DNA of 64,000 nt from Puccinia triticina (Eukaryota; Basidiomycota; Pucciniomycetes; Pucciniales; Pucciniaceae). The notes beneath the pieces were generated by a model. That model did not search any database, was not told the DNA's origin, and saw nothing but the letters and a program-made list of their open reading frames with translations. The position numbers were made by a program, and so were the translations under genes. The DNA lies in NCBI RefSeq assembly GCF_026914185.1, contig NC_070573.1:310001-374000 (forward strand), written 5' to 3'. Of the stretch, positions 1 to 11,100 are shown piece after piece. Position 1 is the stretch's first letter. The number at the start of each line of letters is the position of its first letter.

Positions 1-259
1 CTAAAGGTTGGTACTGTCTACGTTTCAGAGCTGGCCATATTCTTCTGACATAAGCCACCTTGTGTGATCTATCTTGCACTTGCAGTCCAGCTTTTTGCAT
101 ATTTTGAGGTCAATCATGGCGATGACTGTTATCATGGCTGTGTAAGCGAAAACCACTCTTGTGTCGTGGCAGGGTTACAAATGAAGAGGCATATTGCTAT
201 CCAAGAGGTTATTGAATCAACACATTTATGTTTTGTCATTCACGCCCATCTCTCACCAG

Positions 260-1154
260 CCATATGGAAACTGCCACGCCTTCACTAACTTCCCTCAGCC
301 TGATGATCTCGAACCGTCTTATACGGATGGTCATAGCTTCTTTTGGCAGTAAGCTCAAACTTTTCTGAGAAACAAGAGCCACGGACTGATTCTCTTTCTG
401 TGATCCATCACTTCTATAGTAAGCTCGGCGGCCATCCAGGTTGTAAGTCTGCTACCTCACCATAACGTCGAGTCCATAAGCCCAAATTGGTCTCACCGGT
501 TGCTTATAAACACCGTTCATATATATTTCCTTAGCTGGTGTGAAGCCTATCTGTGAGTGTTACAAGAAGTGTGAAGGTCGATGGGCGCGAGATCTTAATG
601 GGAATTTTCACATTCTTACAGCAAACCCAAGAAATGGAGCGTACGGATGGGAAGATAGCATCAATGGGAGATATTATGACGGAAAGCCGGATTATTCCAG
701 GAAGCAGAACGACCATGACGAGCACTACCCTTTGTGGAGTCAAAGGAAAACCGCCTTGACTCCATGGCCGGCAGACGCGGCCCAAAGGTTTGAGAACGGC
801 GAACCTGAGCCTTATCATCCAAAATGTGGACGTCCATGTGAGTTGTTTAGAGTTCTGACATTCAAGATTGAAAAACCATTTACAGAGGGCTGAATAACGA
901 AAACACTTTTTTCTGTCTCATGAAACTATTCAGGCGAGCCCAACAAGGACCCTGGTTCGGTCCCGGGAGCTTATGGAAACTATCACTCCACACCTGCCTC
1001 GGAATACTTTCCTCCCAAAGATTGGGAAGGAAGCTGCGACGACAGTAACTACTCATCGGGCCCGAATCATAAACCGGACCGCATAAATTCGACTTCAAGA
1101 AGCCGGCTGTTAGCTCGGCGATATCGAAAAAAGAATAACTGGCTGGTCCCTTAG
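260..1154 (+). CDS. 3' exons of a Cys-containing hypothetical protein (5' end not resolved)
   Basis: I do not recognise the family. Three stretches read as exons. 260-348 begins PYGNCHAFTNF and is followed by a GTAAGC donor. About 535-837 follows a CTTAG acceptor, contains ICECYKKCEG and PKCGRP, and ends at a GTGAGT donor. 935-1154 follows TTCAG and ends with the TAG at 1152-1154. Exons two and three join in phase and create a Cys codon at the junction. Exons one and two do not match in phase, so at least one small exon is missed. An earlier exon near 82-138 (DDCYHGC) may belong too. The Cys, Gly and Tyr content with short exons would fit a secreted effector-like protein, but no signal peptide is visible because the 5' end is unresolved or off the window. 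Confidence 0.45.
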
Positions 1155-2831
1155 GCCTCGTAGACATATCTTGAAGTGTGCTAGTAAGAACAGTAGTGTC
1201 AGATAAAAAAGAAGACCATAGTTAGAGTCGACCGAGTATATCGCCCTCAATACACGCCAAAATTAAAAATACCATGGTCCGAGTCTGAAAATAGAAGCAC
1301 TTTATTCTATGAAAAAATTGCTAGCTGATTTGAATTTGTAGCCTATCCGAAAACGAAATCCTAACGTGAAAATGATTGTATTAGACATGCCTCAAAATTG
1401 AATGCAGAACCTTTGAATCACTTTGCCTATGATCTTGAGCCGTTGAAGTTGATCCTCCCTCAACTCAGCCCATTGCGCCCACAGTTTTGTCGTCGATTAT
1501 TTCCTGTTCGTCAAAATCCTTCGGAAAATTCCAAACATTTATGAGCTGCAGGTTTATTTACAGTTAATCCAGAGAGCAAAATAAGAGTGTTACCTTAAGT
1601 ATTCCTCTCTGGCAGCTAGAAAACGAAACGGCCAACTTGGTCTTGCCCCCTCCCCAATAAAAGTGTTTCCCACGCGTTGCCAAAGCCGCTCCAAAAGCGT
1701 GGCGCGCTACATAGCGCTGCGCGGCTTGGGCAAAAAGCGCTGCGCTACACTTTTTTTGCAGCGCAGCTTTTCACACCTGGGGACTTGTTTCGATGTACAT
1801 ATCAAAAAGCCTTAATTAGACCGGTTTTATGTGTAACCTACCTTTCTATCTTCTCAACATCACATCGATCAGCGGAAGCAACACATAAGTGCGCAGCAAG
1901 TCCCTCCCTGTGGGCGGAGACTTTGCCACCAGCGCCAGTGCTACAAAGCAAGCCACCCACCAGGGGCGACTTGTGCTAATTAGGCTCAACTCGCTGTTGA
2001 ATTTAATTGGCAACAGGTGCAAGTCAAAACTTGCGTGATCTTAGCCCGACCAGTAAAGATGATTTGATATTAAATAACTTGTCCACAATCTAGTTCCTTG
2101 TTGGCATCAGTGTGATGATTGAGAAAAGGAAATTATGGAGTTTAGTTTGGTGGAAAATAAGAATAGCACTTTTGAAAGAGATAAAAATTGAACCAATGTT
2201 AGCCAATGCTGCTGATTTCATTCAATCAAAAGGATTCAAAGTTCTGAGCCTCACTCCACCAGTATTATCACAGCACTTTTCTCGGGAACCGCCACTACAA
2301 TGGAATTTTGTTTTTCTACCACCAATTAGATGAGGAGTCTTATCTTGATTCCCGTGAGCAAAAGGGAGGTCAGCTATTGCAGATTCTTATTCAGGTGTGT
2401 GCCAAGTCCAAATGGCGGAGCATTGGACAGGAAACTACTCTTACCAGTACCACCCGCACAGACAGGTTTCGTGCCACAGAAAGATTAACTGCCCAGCTCG
2501 CAAGTACCACAAGGGTGAGGGCCTTTGAAAGCACTGGTAAAGGGATCATGACGGTATATGGATTTGTGATGATTTCGGCCGGCTTGTTGAGATACTTCTT
2601 TCTAGCAAGAGAAATACATACTGTTCAGAAGGGAATTGATTCTGTTTTCCAACTTGTTATGTATGTAGCTGGGATTTTTTTATGATGGGGAGATGCGATC
2701 TACGGCTGACAAGAGAAACCTTTTTATACACATCCGCCAGGAAGGCTTGGTGTTTCTCCCGGAAAGCCCCAGAATAACAAAGATACAACAAACTGTATGG
2801 AATTGATTATTGGAGGCGGGATTTGTCCAAG
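1155..2831. other. Intergenic, no supported gene
   Basis: No convincing coding region. Around 1660-1770 there are repeated GCGCTGCGC-type short palindromes. Around 1895-1985 there is an AAGTCCCTCCC...GACTTGTGCTAATTAGG segment that resembles the mini-hairpin repeat family at 21.8 and 56.6-58.7 kb. Short open frames at 2112-2685 show no recognisable domain. Confidence 0.5.
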
Positions 2832-3708
2832 CAGTGGCGACGCCACAGGACCCAGGAAACCCCCTGTAAATGATCACCGTGACAAAAATGTATGATTTTT
2901 TTTGGCAAAAACCCAAAATGGTATGAATGGGCTTTTTTGGCCTCCATGATCAGCACTTCCAGTGTATGAAATTTTTCCTGAGTACAGGAGGGTAGTATTG
3001 AGAGATCTCGTTAGTAGCATACTCTTCAACCGGTTGTGTAGTGATAAATAGAGTTGAAACCTAGTTGTGAAACCTAAATGAAGTTGTTCAATAGTCACCT
3101 TGTATTGGATCCTATTTTTTTCTTCATTCAGTTTCTCACTCTGTCTCAACTCCTCTCCGCACAATCAGGTGTGCTTGTTGGTGTCTTGTCAGGTTGCTTG
3201 TGTGCCTCACTTGCTGGTCTTTTAAAAGGTGTGCTTGTCGGTGCCTTGTCAGGTTGCTTGTGTGCTTCACTCACTTGCTGGTCTTTTAAAAGGTGTGCTT
3301 GTTGGTGTCTCGTCAGGTTGCTTGTGTGCTTCACTCACTCGCTGGTCTTTTAAAAGACCCTCTGCGCCTTTTTGTTCTATAGGTAGTAACTAAGATGTAT
3401 GATATTCCTGAGAATGCACCAGAAAACCCCATAGTCCTCCCCCCCTCAGCAGCACAGCTTGGCTTGTTTTTGGTACCCCAGTGCCCCACCTTGGCAGCAC
3501 ACCCCAGGTTTTCTTTTTGTACCCCCCCCCCCCCCCCCCCCCTCGGCAGGAATGGTAGGCATGGAAAATGTATGAAAATTTGGGAAATCCTCAAAGCGTA
3601 CGCACAAAACGTGCATGAATGAGGTAAGAAAATGTATGAATTTTATCAAAATTCTGGATTTTAGGTTACGGTCATTTATAAGGGGTTTCCTGGGTCCTGA
3701 CACCGCTG
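2832..3708. mobile_element. hAT-like non-autonomous fold-back element
   Basis: The two ends are inverted copies of each other. The left end reads CAGTGGCGACGCCACAGGAC and continues CCAGGAAACCCC. The right end, read in reverse complement, is CAGCGGTGTCAGGACCCAGG followed by AAACCCC. Similarity continues about 45 bp inward. CAGTGGCG is a typical hAT terminus. No 8-bp target duplication is obvious, so the insertion is old or the ends are slightly misplaced. The interior holds a 63-bp tandem repeat and a poly-C run (about 3518-3542) but no transposase. Confidence 0.5.
3169..3356. repeat. Tandem repeat, 3 units of 60-65 bp
   Basis: Units begin GGTGTGCTTGT at 3169, 3229 and 3292, and each ends GCTGGTCTTTTAAAA. 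Units two and three carry extra CACT copies (CACTCACTTG), which accounts for the length differences. The array lies inside the fold-back element. Confidence 0.9.
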
Positions 3709-4315
3709 GCGGCCGGCCGGACTCCGGCCTACACAGCGGGACTACCCCGCCTGAATTGGAACCGCCACGAGCACGTGCCAGTAGCCATGGCGTTGCACGA
3801 CCCAATCGGGTGCACCTGTGATACGGATGGGGTCTGGGCAGTGGCAATACCAGGCCCCGAGCCAGATGATGCACATTTGAAATTAAAAGTTTGAAATTTG
3901 TGTTCCTTAAGTTTAAAAAGTTTAAGTTTTTTTTCAGTACAAGTACATACCCAAAGACAAGACTCATGATTTGTGGAATTCAAAACACTCGGCAGAGGAA
4001 TGCTCAATATAAATACTCAACGTTCCCTTGAAGAAAAGAACAGTGTTTTACATCACTATCACAAGGACAATCCATTCCAACGCACATCAACAAATTGTCT
4101 GTTACTTGATAGTAGGAGCATGTTTTTTTTTTTCTTACAATGAGTACTTGATGGTGGTGCGATTGAACAAAGGCAGAAAAGAGCGAGTGAAGAAATACAA
4201 GACAAAGTGGGTAGAAGTTAAGTATGGTTATGTACATGAATGCTATTTGAGGCGGGCCCGCTACCAATATTGCTTGCTGGTTATCTTGATGTCTTGAGTG
4301 ATTTGTCGGAGTGCT
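3709..4315. other. Intergenic, no supported gene
   Basis: No conserved coding signal on either strand. This is the 3' flank of the minus-strand secreted-protein gene. The edge of the fold-back element lies at its left. Confidence 0.5.
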
Positions 4316-6481
4316 TCATTTCACCGGTGTAGAGGCGTTGGGACGGGCTACAGTGTTAAGTGCGAGAGGCTGTTCAGAGCCGCCGGTGGTGGTAGTCGTA
4401 CTGCCGGTAACAGGAAAGGAGTTTAGAGCTGTACTTGAAGTGCCAGTGGTTGAGCTGGTCTGTTGTTGATTATCGTTTGCTGAATTGACAGCATTGGTGG
4501 TTGTCGTCTTATCCTCGCTTCCGACATTCTCATTCTCATTATCATCATCATAATCAGTTGAAGCAGTTGAGTAACCTCGGGGGTCGCTGTTTCCGGATGA
4601 TGAAGCAGAGGTTCCAACAATGTTCACGTCGACTTTGCCCGTGTTTGCATTGGCATTGTTATTATCAAAGACGTTTGTAGAGTCAGTGGTTGCACTGGTC
4701 TGGTATTGATCTTCGTTTGCTGAATTTGTCGTGTGGGTTCCTTCAGCAGTACCAGAGTTTGTCGTCTTCTCATCCTCGCTTCCAACAGAAGTTGTAGTAG
4801 CAGTGTTGACTCGGGGGTCGCTGGTTCCGGATGATGATGTAGAGGTTCCAACATTGTTGAGGCCGGCTTTGCCCGTGTTTGAATTGGCATTGTTATTATC
4901 AAAGACGTTTGTAGAGTCAGTGGTTGCACTGGTCTGGTATTGATCTTCGTTTGCTGAATTTGTCGTCCGGGTTCCTTCAGCAGTACCAGTGTTTGCCGTC
5001 TTCTCATCCTCGCTTCCAACAGAGGTTCCAGTAGCTTTGTAACCTCGGGGGTCGCTGGTTCCGGATGGTGATGTGGAGGTTCCAACAGTGTTGACGCCGG
5101 CTTGGCCTGTGTTCGCATTGTTATTACTATTGCTGTTGTCGAGGACGTTCGACTGTTGATTTCCAACACCGTTTTTCTCAGCCGATTGGATTTCGTCTTC
5201 TGACTCGGAGGAGAAATCCGGGTCATCATCAACACCAGTGGTCTTCAGCTTCCCATTCGGATCACTTGTGCCAGCAGCAGTCGATTCGGAGGTAGTGGAT
5301 GTAGATGGAGTCTTGATACCCGGCTTGCCCGTGTCTCCGGATCCACCGTCAGAATAAGCAGAGGCTGACGAAGTAGTGTAGGATGGGGTACCCTTTTGGG
5401 AGGCACCGGAACCGGATCCAGATGAAGAAGAGTAGAGGTTTGCTTGATTATTGATACCATTGTTGCTCCCAGTCCCAGATCCGCCGCCAATATCGTAGGT
5501 GCCCACATTCTCATTCACTTCCGCCTGTTGATTGGTGCCGCCGTATGTCGATGGGAGGCTTAGGGATATAGACAAAGAATAATTCGGAATTCCACCGCCA
5601 GTATTGTTGCCAGCTGTGATTGAGTTCACGCTTCGACCGTCAGTGTAGGAGTTAACATTTCCACCATGTCTGCTCGGGTCCCCATATCCGCCACCGACGT
5701 TATTCAAGGTTGGGTTGCCAGACCCCCCAGTGGTGCGAGATACACTGGGGCTCAGGCCCGAATCCGATTCATCATCGTCCGTAGCGGTTGTCTGATACCC
5801 ATTGAGATCTTTTCCATTTCCATTTCCGATCCCGCTACCGCCGCCACCTGCCCCACCGGTTCCATCGCTGTTACCGCCACCACCGACACTGCCGCCGCCG
5901 CCAACATCGTTTACTGAATGGGAATAGTTATCACCAGACCTGCCTGAGTTGTTTTCATCGGGTTCATGGTCGGTAGAAGCCTGCTTGACACCTCCGCCGA
6001 CTTGATTCAAACCTCCACCAGTGCTGTGGTCGTCGTTAGGATAATCAACGACGGGGGTTGTTGTGGTTGCTGTTGGATTAACAGAACCAGATGAAGAGGA
6101 CTCCTCGTTGACGCCGGTTTGAGTAGTGGCCGTTGACTGAGTGTCGATGGCGGGCTGAGCAGTGGTCGTCGTTGACTGAGTGTTGAGGCCGGGTTGAACA
6201 GTGGTAGTTGCATCATCGATAACGCCGGGCTCAGTCGTGGTCGTGGCCGTGGTCGTGGCCGTGGTCGAGCCCGAGAGTTGATTCAGACCGCTGCCGGTAG
6301 TCGAGGGATCCGTGCTGAGCACTTTGGTGTTTGCCGAAGTGGTGTCGGCGGTGCCAGTGTTGGACGGGGGAGGAGTAGCCTGTCTCCGGACAAGGCCGAT
6401 CGGCTGGGCTTCCGAAAACTCGAGATGGACCAAAGCAATCAGGAAGCAAGCCTGGCCAATCACTCTGGCGGGGAACATCAT
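4316..6481 (-). CDS. Secreted Ser/Thr/Asn-rich repeat protein
   Basis: Single-exon 721-residue protein. Residues 1-25 form a classical signal peptide with hydrophobic core ACFLIALVHL. It is followed by IGLVRR, a plausible Kex2-type dibasic site at about residues 31-33, so the mature chain may start near QATPPPS. The remainder is low complexity. Residues about 45-160 are Thr-rich, and about 190-330 is Gly-rich with GGGGSVGGGGNSDGTGG-type runs. From about residue 450 on there are imperfect repeats of about 78 residues, each with SDPR, VGSEDEK, NSANEDQYQTSATTDS and DNNNAN blocks, two nearly complete and one decayed. It has few Cys and no C-terminal hydrophobic tail, so a GPI anchor is unlikely. 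It may be a heavily O-glycosylated cell-wall or matrix protein. No enzymatic domain is recognised. Repeat number could vary between isolates. Confidence 0.8.
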   Translation of the reverse strand: MMFPARVIGQACFLIALVHLEFSEAQPIGLVRRQATPPPSNTGTADTTSANTKVLSTDPSTTGSGLNQLSGSTTATTTATTTTEPGVIDDATTTVQPGLNTQSTTTTAQPAIDTQSTATTQTGVNEESSSSGSVNPTATTTTPVVDYPNDDHSTGGGLNQVGGGVKQASTDHEPDENNSGRSGDNYSHSVNDVGGGGSVGGGGNSDGTGGAGGGGSGIGNGNGKDLNGYQTTATDDDESDSGLSPSVSRTTGGSGNPTLNNVGGGYGDPSRHGGNVNSYTDGRSVNSITAGNNTGGGIPNYSLSISLSLPSTYGGTNQQAEVNENVGTYDIGGGSGTGSNNGINNQANLYSSSSGSGSGASQKGTPSYTTSSASAYSDGGSGDTGKPGIKTPSTSTTSESTAAGTSDPNGKLKTTGVDDDPDFSSESEDEIQSAEKNGVGNQQSNVLDNSNSNNNANTGQAGVNTVGTSTSPSGTSDPRGYKATGTSVGSEDEKTANTGTAEGTRTTNSANEDQYQTSATTDSTNVFDNNNANSNTGKAGLNNVGTSTSSSGTSDPRVNTATTTSVGSEDEKTTNSGTAEGTHTTNSANEDQYQTSATTDSTNVFDNNNANANTGKVDVNIVGTSASSSGNSDPRGYSTASTDYDDDNENENVGSEDKTTTTNAVNSANDNQQQTSSTTGTSSTALNSFPVTGSTTTTTGGSEQPLALNTVARPNASTPVK

Positions 6482-8101
6482 CGGCGCAGGAGGGGATGAT
6501 TAATGATAGTGGGCTGACGAGAGGGCTGAAGAGTGTTATTTACAATATTTGTACTGATGAAGTCAAGATTATGGTTAGTCTTGACGTTCGTGTGGTCAGG
6601 TGGGTCGTAGTATATCTTTCTTTCTGGAGTCTAATTGCCGAGAGAAATTATTGAACCCAACAGACACCTGTTGGGAAGCTGATAAGCTCGGCCCAGGTGG
6701 CCCCGAAGCAGCCTTTTATTGCCGACTGTGATCACACAACGGAAGCCTGAAGGTGCGCGAGGCGTTCTTCGAACGCTCATCATGGAGACAAAGCATCGGA
6801 AGATTCTGGTTGGGCGGCGCGCACAGCCATCCAGGGGAGGGCAGGAGGGTCACTAGGAAACCCGGCAGTCCCTTGCGTTGGAGCCTCAGATGAGGACGTT
6901 CCTGCAGCGCGGGTCTATGGAGTGATGCGGATATGGCCCGCCCAGCGACCATCGAGAAGCGCGCAAGAAAGCAGGCGTGGAGATGAAACAAGTGTCCAGA
7001 ATAGCCCACTGTTGTCGTTCGTTGGCCGCTCAGCTGGGTCTTCCGTCTTCCGTCGGATTGAGGCTGTGGCAGCGAGTTGCCAAGCGGTCGGACGCCACCA
7101 GGGTCCGAAGAATAGAACACGCCCCTCGGATGGCTGTCAGTGTTTCATCGCTCGCCAGTCAGCCGACAAAAACAAGACAAAGTCGACCCAGCCCCTAAAG
7201 GCCTGTGGTTAGGGGTCGATGGCTTGCCGGAGGGACTTACGTTGGAACGAATTCCTAAATTGTGTAATTGATTCTGATCCCCCCTCCGCGCCTGCTTCTT
7301 CTCTTCATGCCAGCATTTTCATCCAACTTACATATCCAAGTTCCACCGTTTATGGAGGGGGACGCCGTCCCGGGCAGACGCCGGTGGCGACCCTCCTCAA
7401 GAAATTGGCGAATATGTAGGAGGGAACAGAGTCCATACGTCCGAAGCAGATCGCCATTCAAAGATTATCTGCCGCCGTTTTGCTATGCTGTTCTGTATAT
7501 ATATTATTATTATTACCAAGCTTAAAAGTATAACAACCGCTCACAGAAGAAAGAAAGCAAGGAAAGGAGACACATGAGAGAACGGGCCAGGGACGAGGAA
7601 GAAGGCAAGAGACAGCGCCGGCCGAGCAATCGAGAACAGGAGAGCAGAGAACAGGAGAGGAAAGGAGAGAAAAGGTATGACCCCAACAAACCAAAAAAAA
7701 AAGAGAAAAGAACCCGATTTGTATATACATTTTTGGTACTGTAAGAACAGGTCATGAGGGATAGCTATTGTTTTCTATGTTCTCCAAAGAAACACGGTTG
7801 TCATATGTATAGGAATTATATCGGAGAGAGACGAAAAGGAGAAAGCCTTAGAGCGGAACACCTAGCTGTACCGAAGTCTTCCTCTTGTACTAGTAGTAGT
7901 AGTTGTTGTTGTTCATGTTAAAGTCGTAATCAAACCTATTTATGTTTTCTTTTTGTGTGTGTGTGTAGGAAAGAAAAAGAAGAGGAAACCCCAAACAACC
8001 AAAACAATGAGGAAAGAAGAGAGCGAGGATCGGCTCGCCACAAATAAATAACGTCACTATTTCTTTTATGTTGGATGCTTGAAGGAGGAGAGCAGGGAGA
8101 C
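6482..8101. other. Intergenic between NOT1 3' end and the secreted-protein promoter
   Basis: The segment serves as 5' flank of the minus-strand gene ending at 6481 and as 3' flank of NOT1. Visible features are TATTAT and GTGT microsatellite tracts (about 7497-7515 and 7956-7968) and a purine-rich stretch at 7545-7680. The open frames here lack domains, signal peptides or splice structure, so I call no gene. Confidence 0.6.
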
Positions 8102-11100
8102 TCAGTTGATCTGGACGACGTGTTTCCTGCAGATGGAGAAGAGAGCCATAAGTTCCTGAGACTTCTTGACGACCTTGAGGTTCTCGAGGGACGACGGGGT
8201 CCTCCTCTGGGAGCCAGCGTCCTCACTCTCAGCGAGCCGCTGGTGGCGGTTAAGCGGATGGCTAGAAGCAGGCGCGCCGCAGTGGCCGAGGAACTTGATG
8301 AACGCGTAGATCATCCCGAACGGGTGCGGCCGCTGGACCAGCAAGCGTTCCAGAAACACCCGCGCGATCTGTTCCTTGACAACCTCCGACTCCGTGCTCA
8401 TGAAGCTGTCGATCAGCAGCGATGAGTACCACAGCGTGTGGCTATTCGTCCATCGCAGCTGCTGGATCGCGGCCACCAGTAGCAAATATCGGCCTGTCAT
8501 TTGGGGGAAAGAAGGTTAGTAACATACCAACGTGAAGATTCGGATAAGATGTAGCATACCTTCGGGGTCGATCTCGGTAACCAACTGTTTGAAGACCACA
8601 GCCGAGGGACAGGTGGCGTCGTACAACGAGCCCGCCTCGCGGTCCACGCGGAGGATGGCCTGGACGCCGAGGTAGAGGACGAGGCTGTTGACGAGGGGGA
8701 TATCGTAGACGGAGCCCTCAGTAGGTTTGGGCGGATTAGCCAGTCGGTCCTTGATGGATGGGACGGCGACGAGAGGGGACGAGGCGCCGGCGATGGCCTT
8801 GTCGACGAGCTGACGGACGTCGGCCTGCTCGAGGGAGTGGGTGAAGTCGGAGATGATCGTGGGACTGACGCGCGACTCCGGCAGACTCTCGAGGCTGAAG
8901 CCGGGCACGAACGGGTCGTGGAGCCGGACGCCCAAGGGGAAGGCCGCCAGGATCAGGTTGGAGAGCTGGATGCAGTGCGGGGGCAGGGCCGAGCAGAGCG
9001 AGTGGTGGTATACGGAGAGGAAGGTCGGGAAGTCGTGCAAGAGCACCAGGAAGATCCGCACCGTGCCCGTGTAAAGCGTCCGCCCGACATCGTCAAGCGT
9101 CCCCGAGGCAAGGAATGGTCGCAGGAATCGCAGATGGCCAAGTAACAGCCGATGCACAGTCGACCATCCTTCTCGATCCTTGAACATCAGGAGCTTCGGC
9201 ATCAATAGCCGGTGGCTGATCAACGCCATCCATGATGTCGTGAAGCCGGGGAAGTTGGATGGTTGCATGGACTCGATAAGGTTGCTGGGATAGGAAATAA
9301 TATTAGTATACACACACACATATATATATAAACATGGGTGTGTGCCAGAAAGGATTCACCTCAAGGTCATCATGACTGATTGATAACAGCTTCCCAGATG
9401 AACTTCCAACGCGTTGATATGGACCAAGAGCCCCGAGAAGAAGCGGAAAAAGGGTTTCTGCTGGAAGTGTTCGCCGAGTTCCTTGTGGAACTGGCCCATG
9501 ACCATCAAGACGATGGACAGCAGCTTGGACATGTAATGCGTTTTGGCGCGCTCGATGTCGATCCCAGTAGGGTCGGTATGGTACTTGATCATCAACGAGA
9601 TCAGTCGGGCGAACGCGTCGACGGGCTGGAAGATTCCTCGCGCGGCGGTGCTGCCCGACGCCTTGGCTTTGATGTAGGCATCGATGCTCACTTCCATGCA
9701 CACCCGGAAGAACAGCGACGAGACTTCTTCGCCCTTCAGGATCCCGTGCGCTTGCAATGAGCTGATGAACTCGATGAACGGCTTCTCGACCGAGTATGAC
9801 GACGAGTACATCCGGACCCATTCCGCAAAACAGAAACTCAGTTGCTCCCGCAGCCCGGCCTCGTCGTTGATCGATTTGATCGTCACCGGCCCCAAATCCT
9901 TGGCACTGCCTAGCGCTGGAAGCTTATCCTGAATGTTTTGCATGATGGAAGACACCCTTTAATGCACAGAATGTCAGTAAACCAGACTAGACAATGCAAA
10001 AAAAAAGTAACAATAATAATAATGATAATCTCACTTTGGCGTTGCACGACCAATCTGGATTGCGCGTTGAAGGGCTTGGATGGAATGCTTCAAAAGTCCG
10101 ATAGGAATCAAGGAAGACTCTGATCCCATAACGCATGCCTCGATGAACTCGGCGACGTAGTTCATTAGACTGGGCTTGTAATCCCGGACGATCAACTTGG
10201 CCGATTGGGCATCGAAATCGCCAAGGGACACGATCCGATGTGTGATCAGCACTAATGTCACCGGCACATTGTACTTGCGCTGATGATACGAGAATGTCCA
10301 CAGAAATTAATATCCTTCGAGTCCCAAAGAGAGATTTCTGGATCGACTCACCTCATCTTCGGCGTAGAGCAGCCATTGGCTGACTTCGTGGGCAACTTTT
10401 GGCGTCATCTCACAGATCTCTTCCAAGAGGTTCACAAACAGATCGCGGCCCAGCTTGGATTCGGAGCGGTAAAGCATGGCGACGGACTTTTGCGCAAACG
10501 ATAAGGTCAACTGGTCTTTGAGCGTCGGACTGGCTTGGCGAAGCATCTTCAAGATCTCATTGATCAAGCCGCGGATCTCGTGATTCTCGTCAATCTCGGC
10601 TAAGCTTTCGGCGGTGATCGTCAGAACCAGTCTTTCGATCTCACTTGCCAATGACTTGAAACGGGCAGAACACGACATTAGGCAAACGGATTGACGTCAA
10701 TTGGATCAGTAAAACAGACGCACATTGATGCGAACCAAAGCATCTGAAATCGGATTGATTGGGCGGTTTGCTTCTTCGGATTGACCAATGGTCAAGTTAG
10801 GCGGGTTTTCGGCCAGGGCAGGGGATCGAGTCGCATCAAGGCCTGAAAATAGAATTCACGCACAACCTTTCAGTTTGGGATGGTATGGGTAAGAACGGGT
10901 GAGTTAGACTGACCTGGGACAGGACCTTGGGGTTGAAACTGTTGATGTTGTTGTTGCTGCTGCTGCTGAAGTTGTAATTGCTGGTGTTGTTGTTGTTGCT
11001 GCTGCTGCTGCTGCTGCTGTTGTTGTTGTTGCTGTTGGGATTGCCACGAGTGCTGTTGCTGTTGTGCAGCAATAGCATTGGAAGAATTGGTATCGTCCCG

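Noticed and set aside
6716..7120. 134-residue minus-strand frame upstream of the secreted-protein gene
   Set aside because: No domain, no signal peptide and no splice support. Composition is like the surrounding intergenic DNA.
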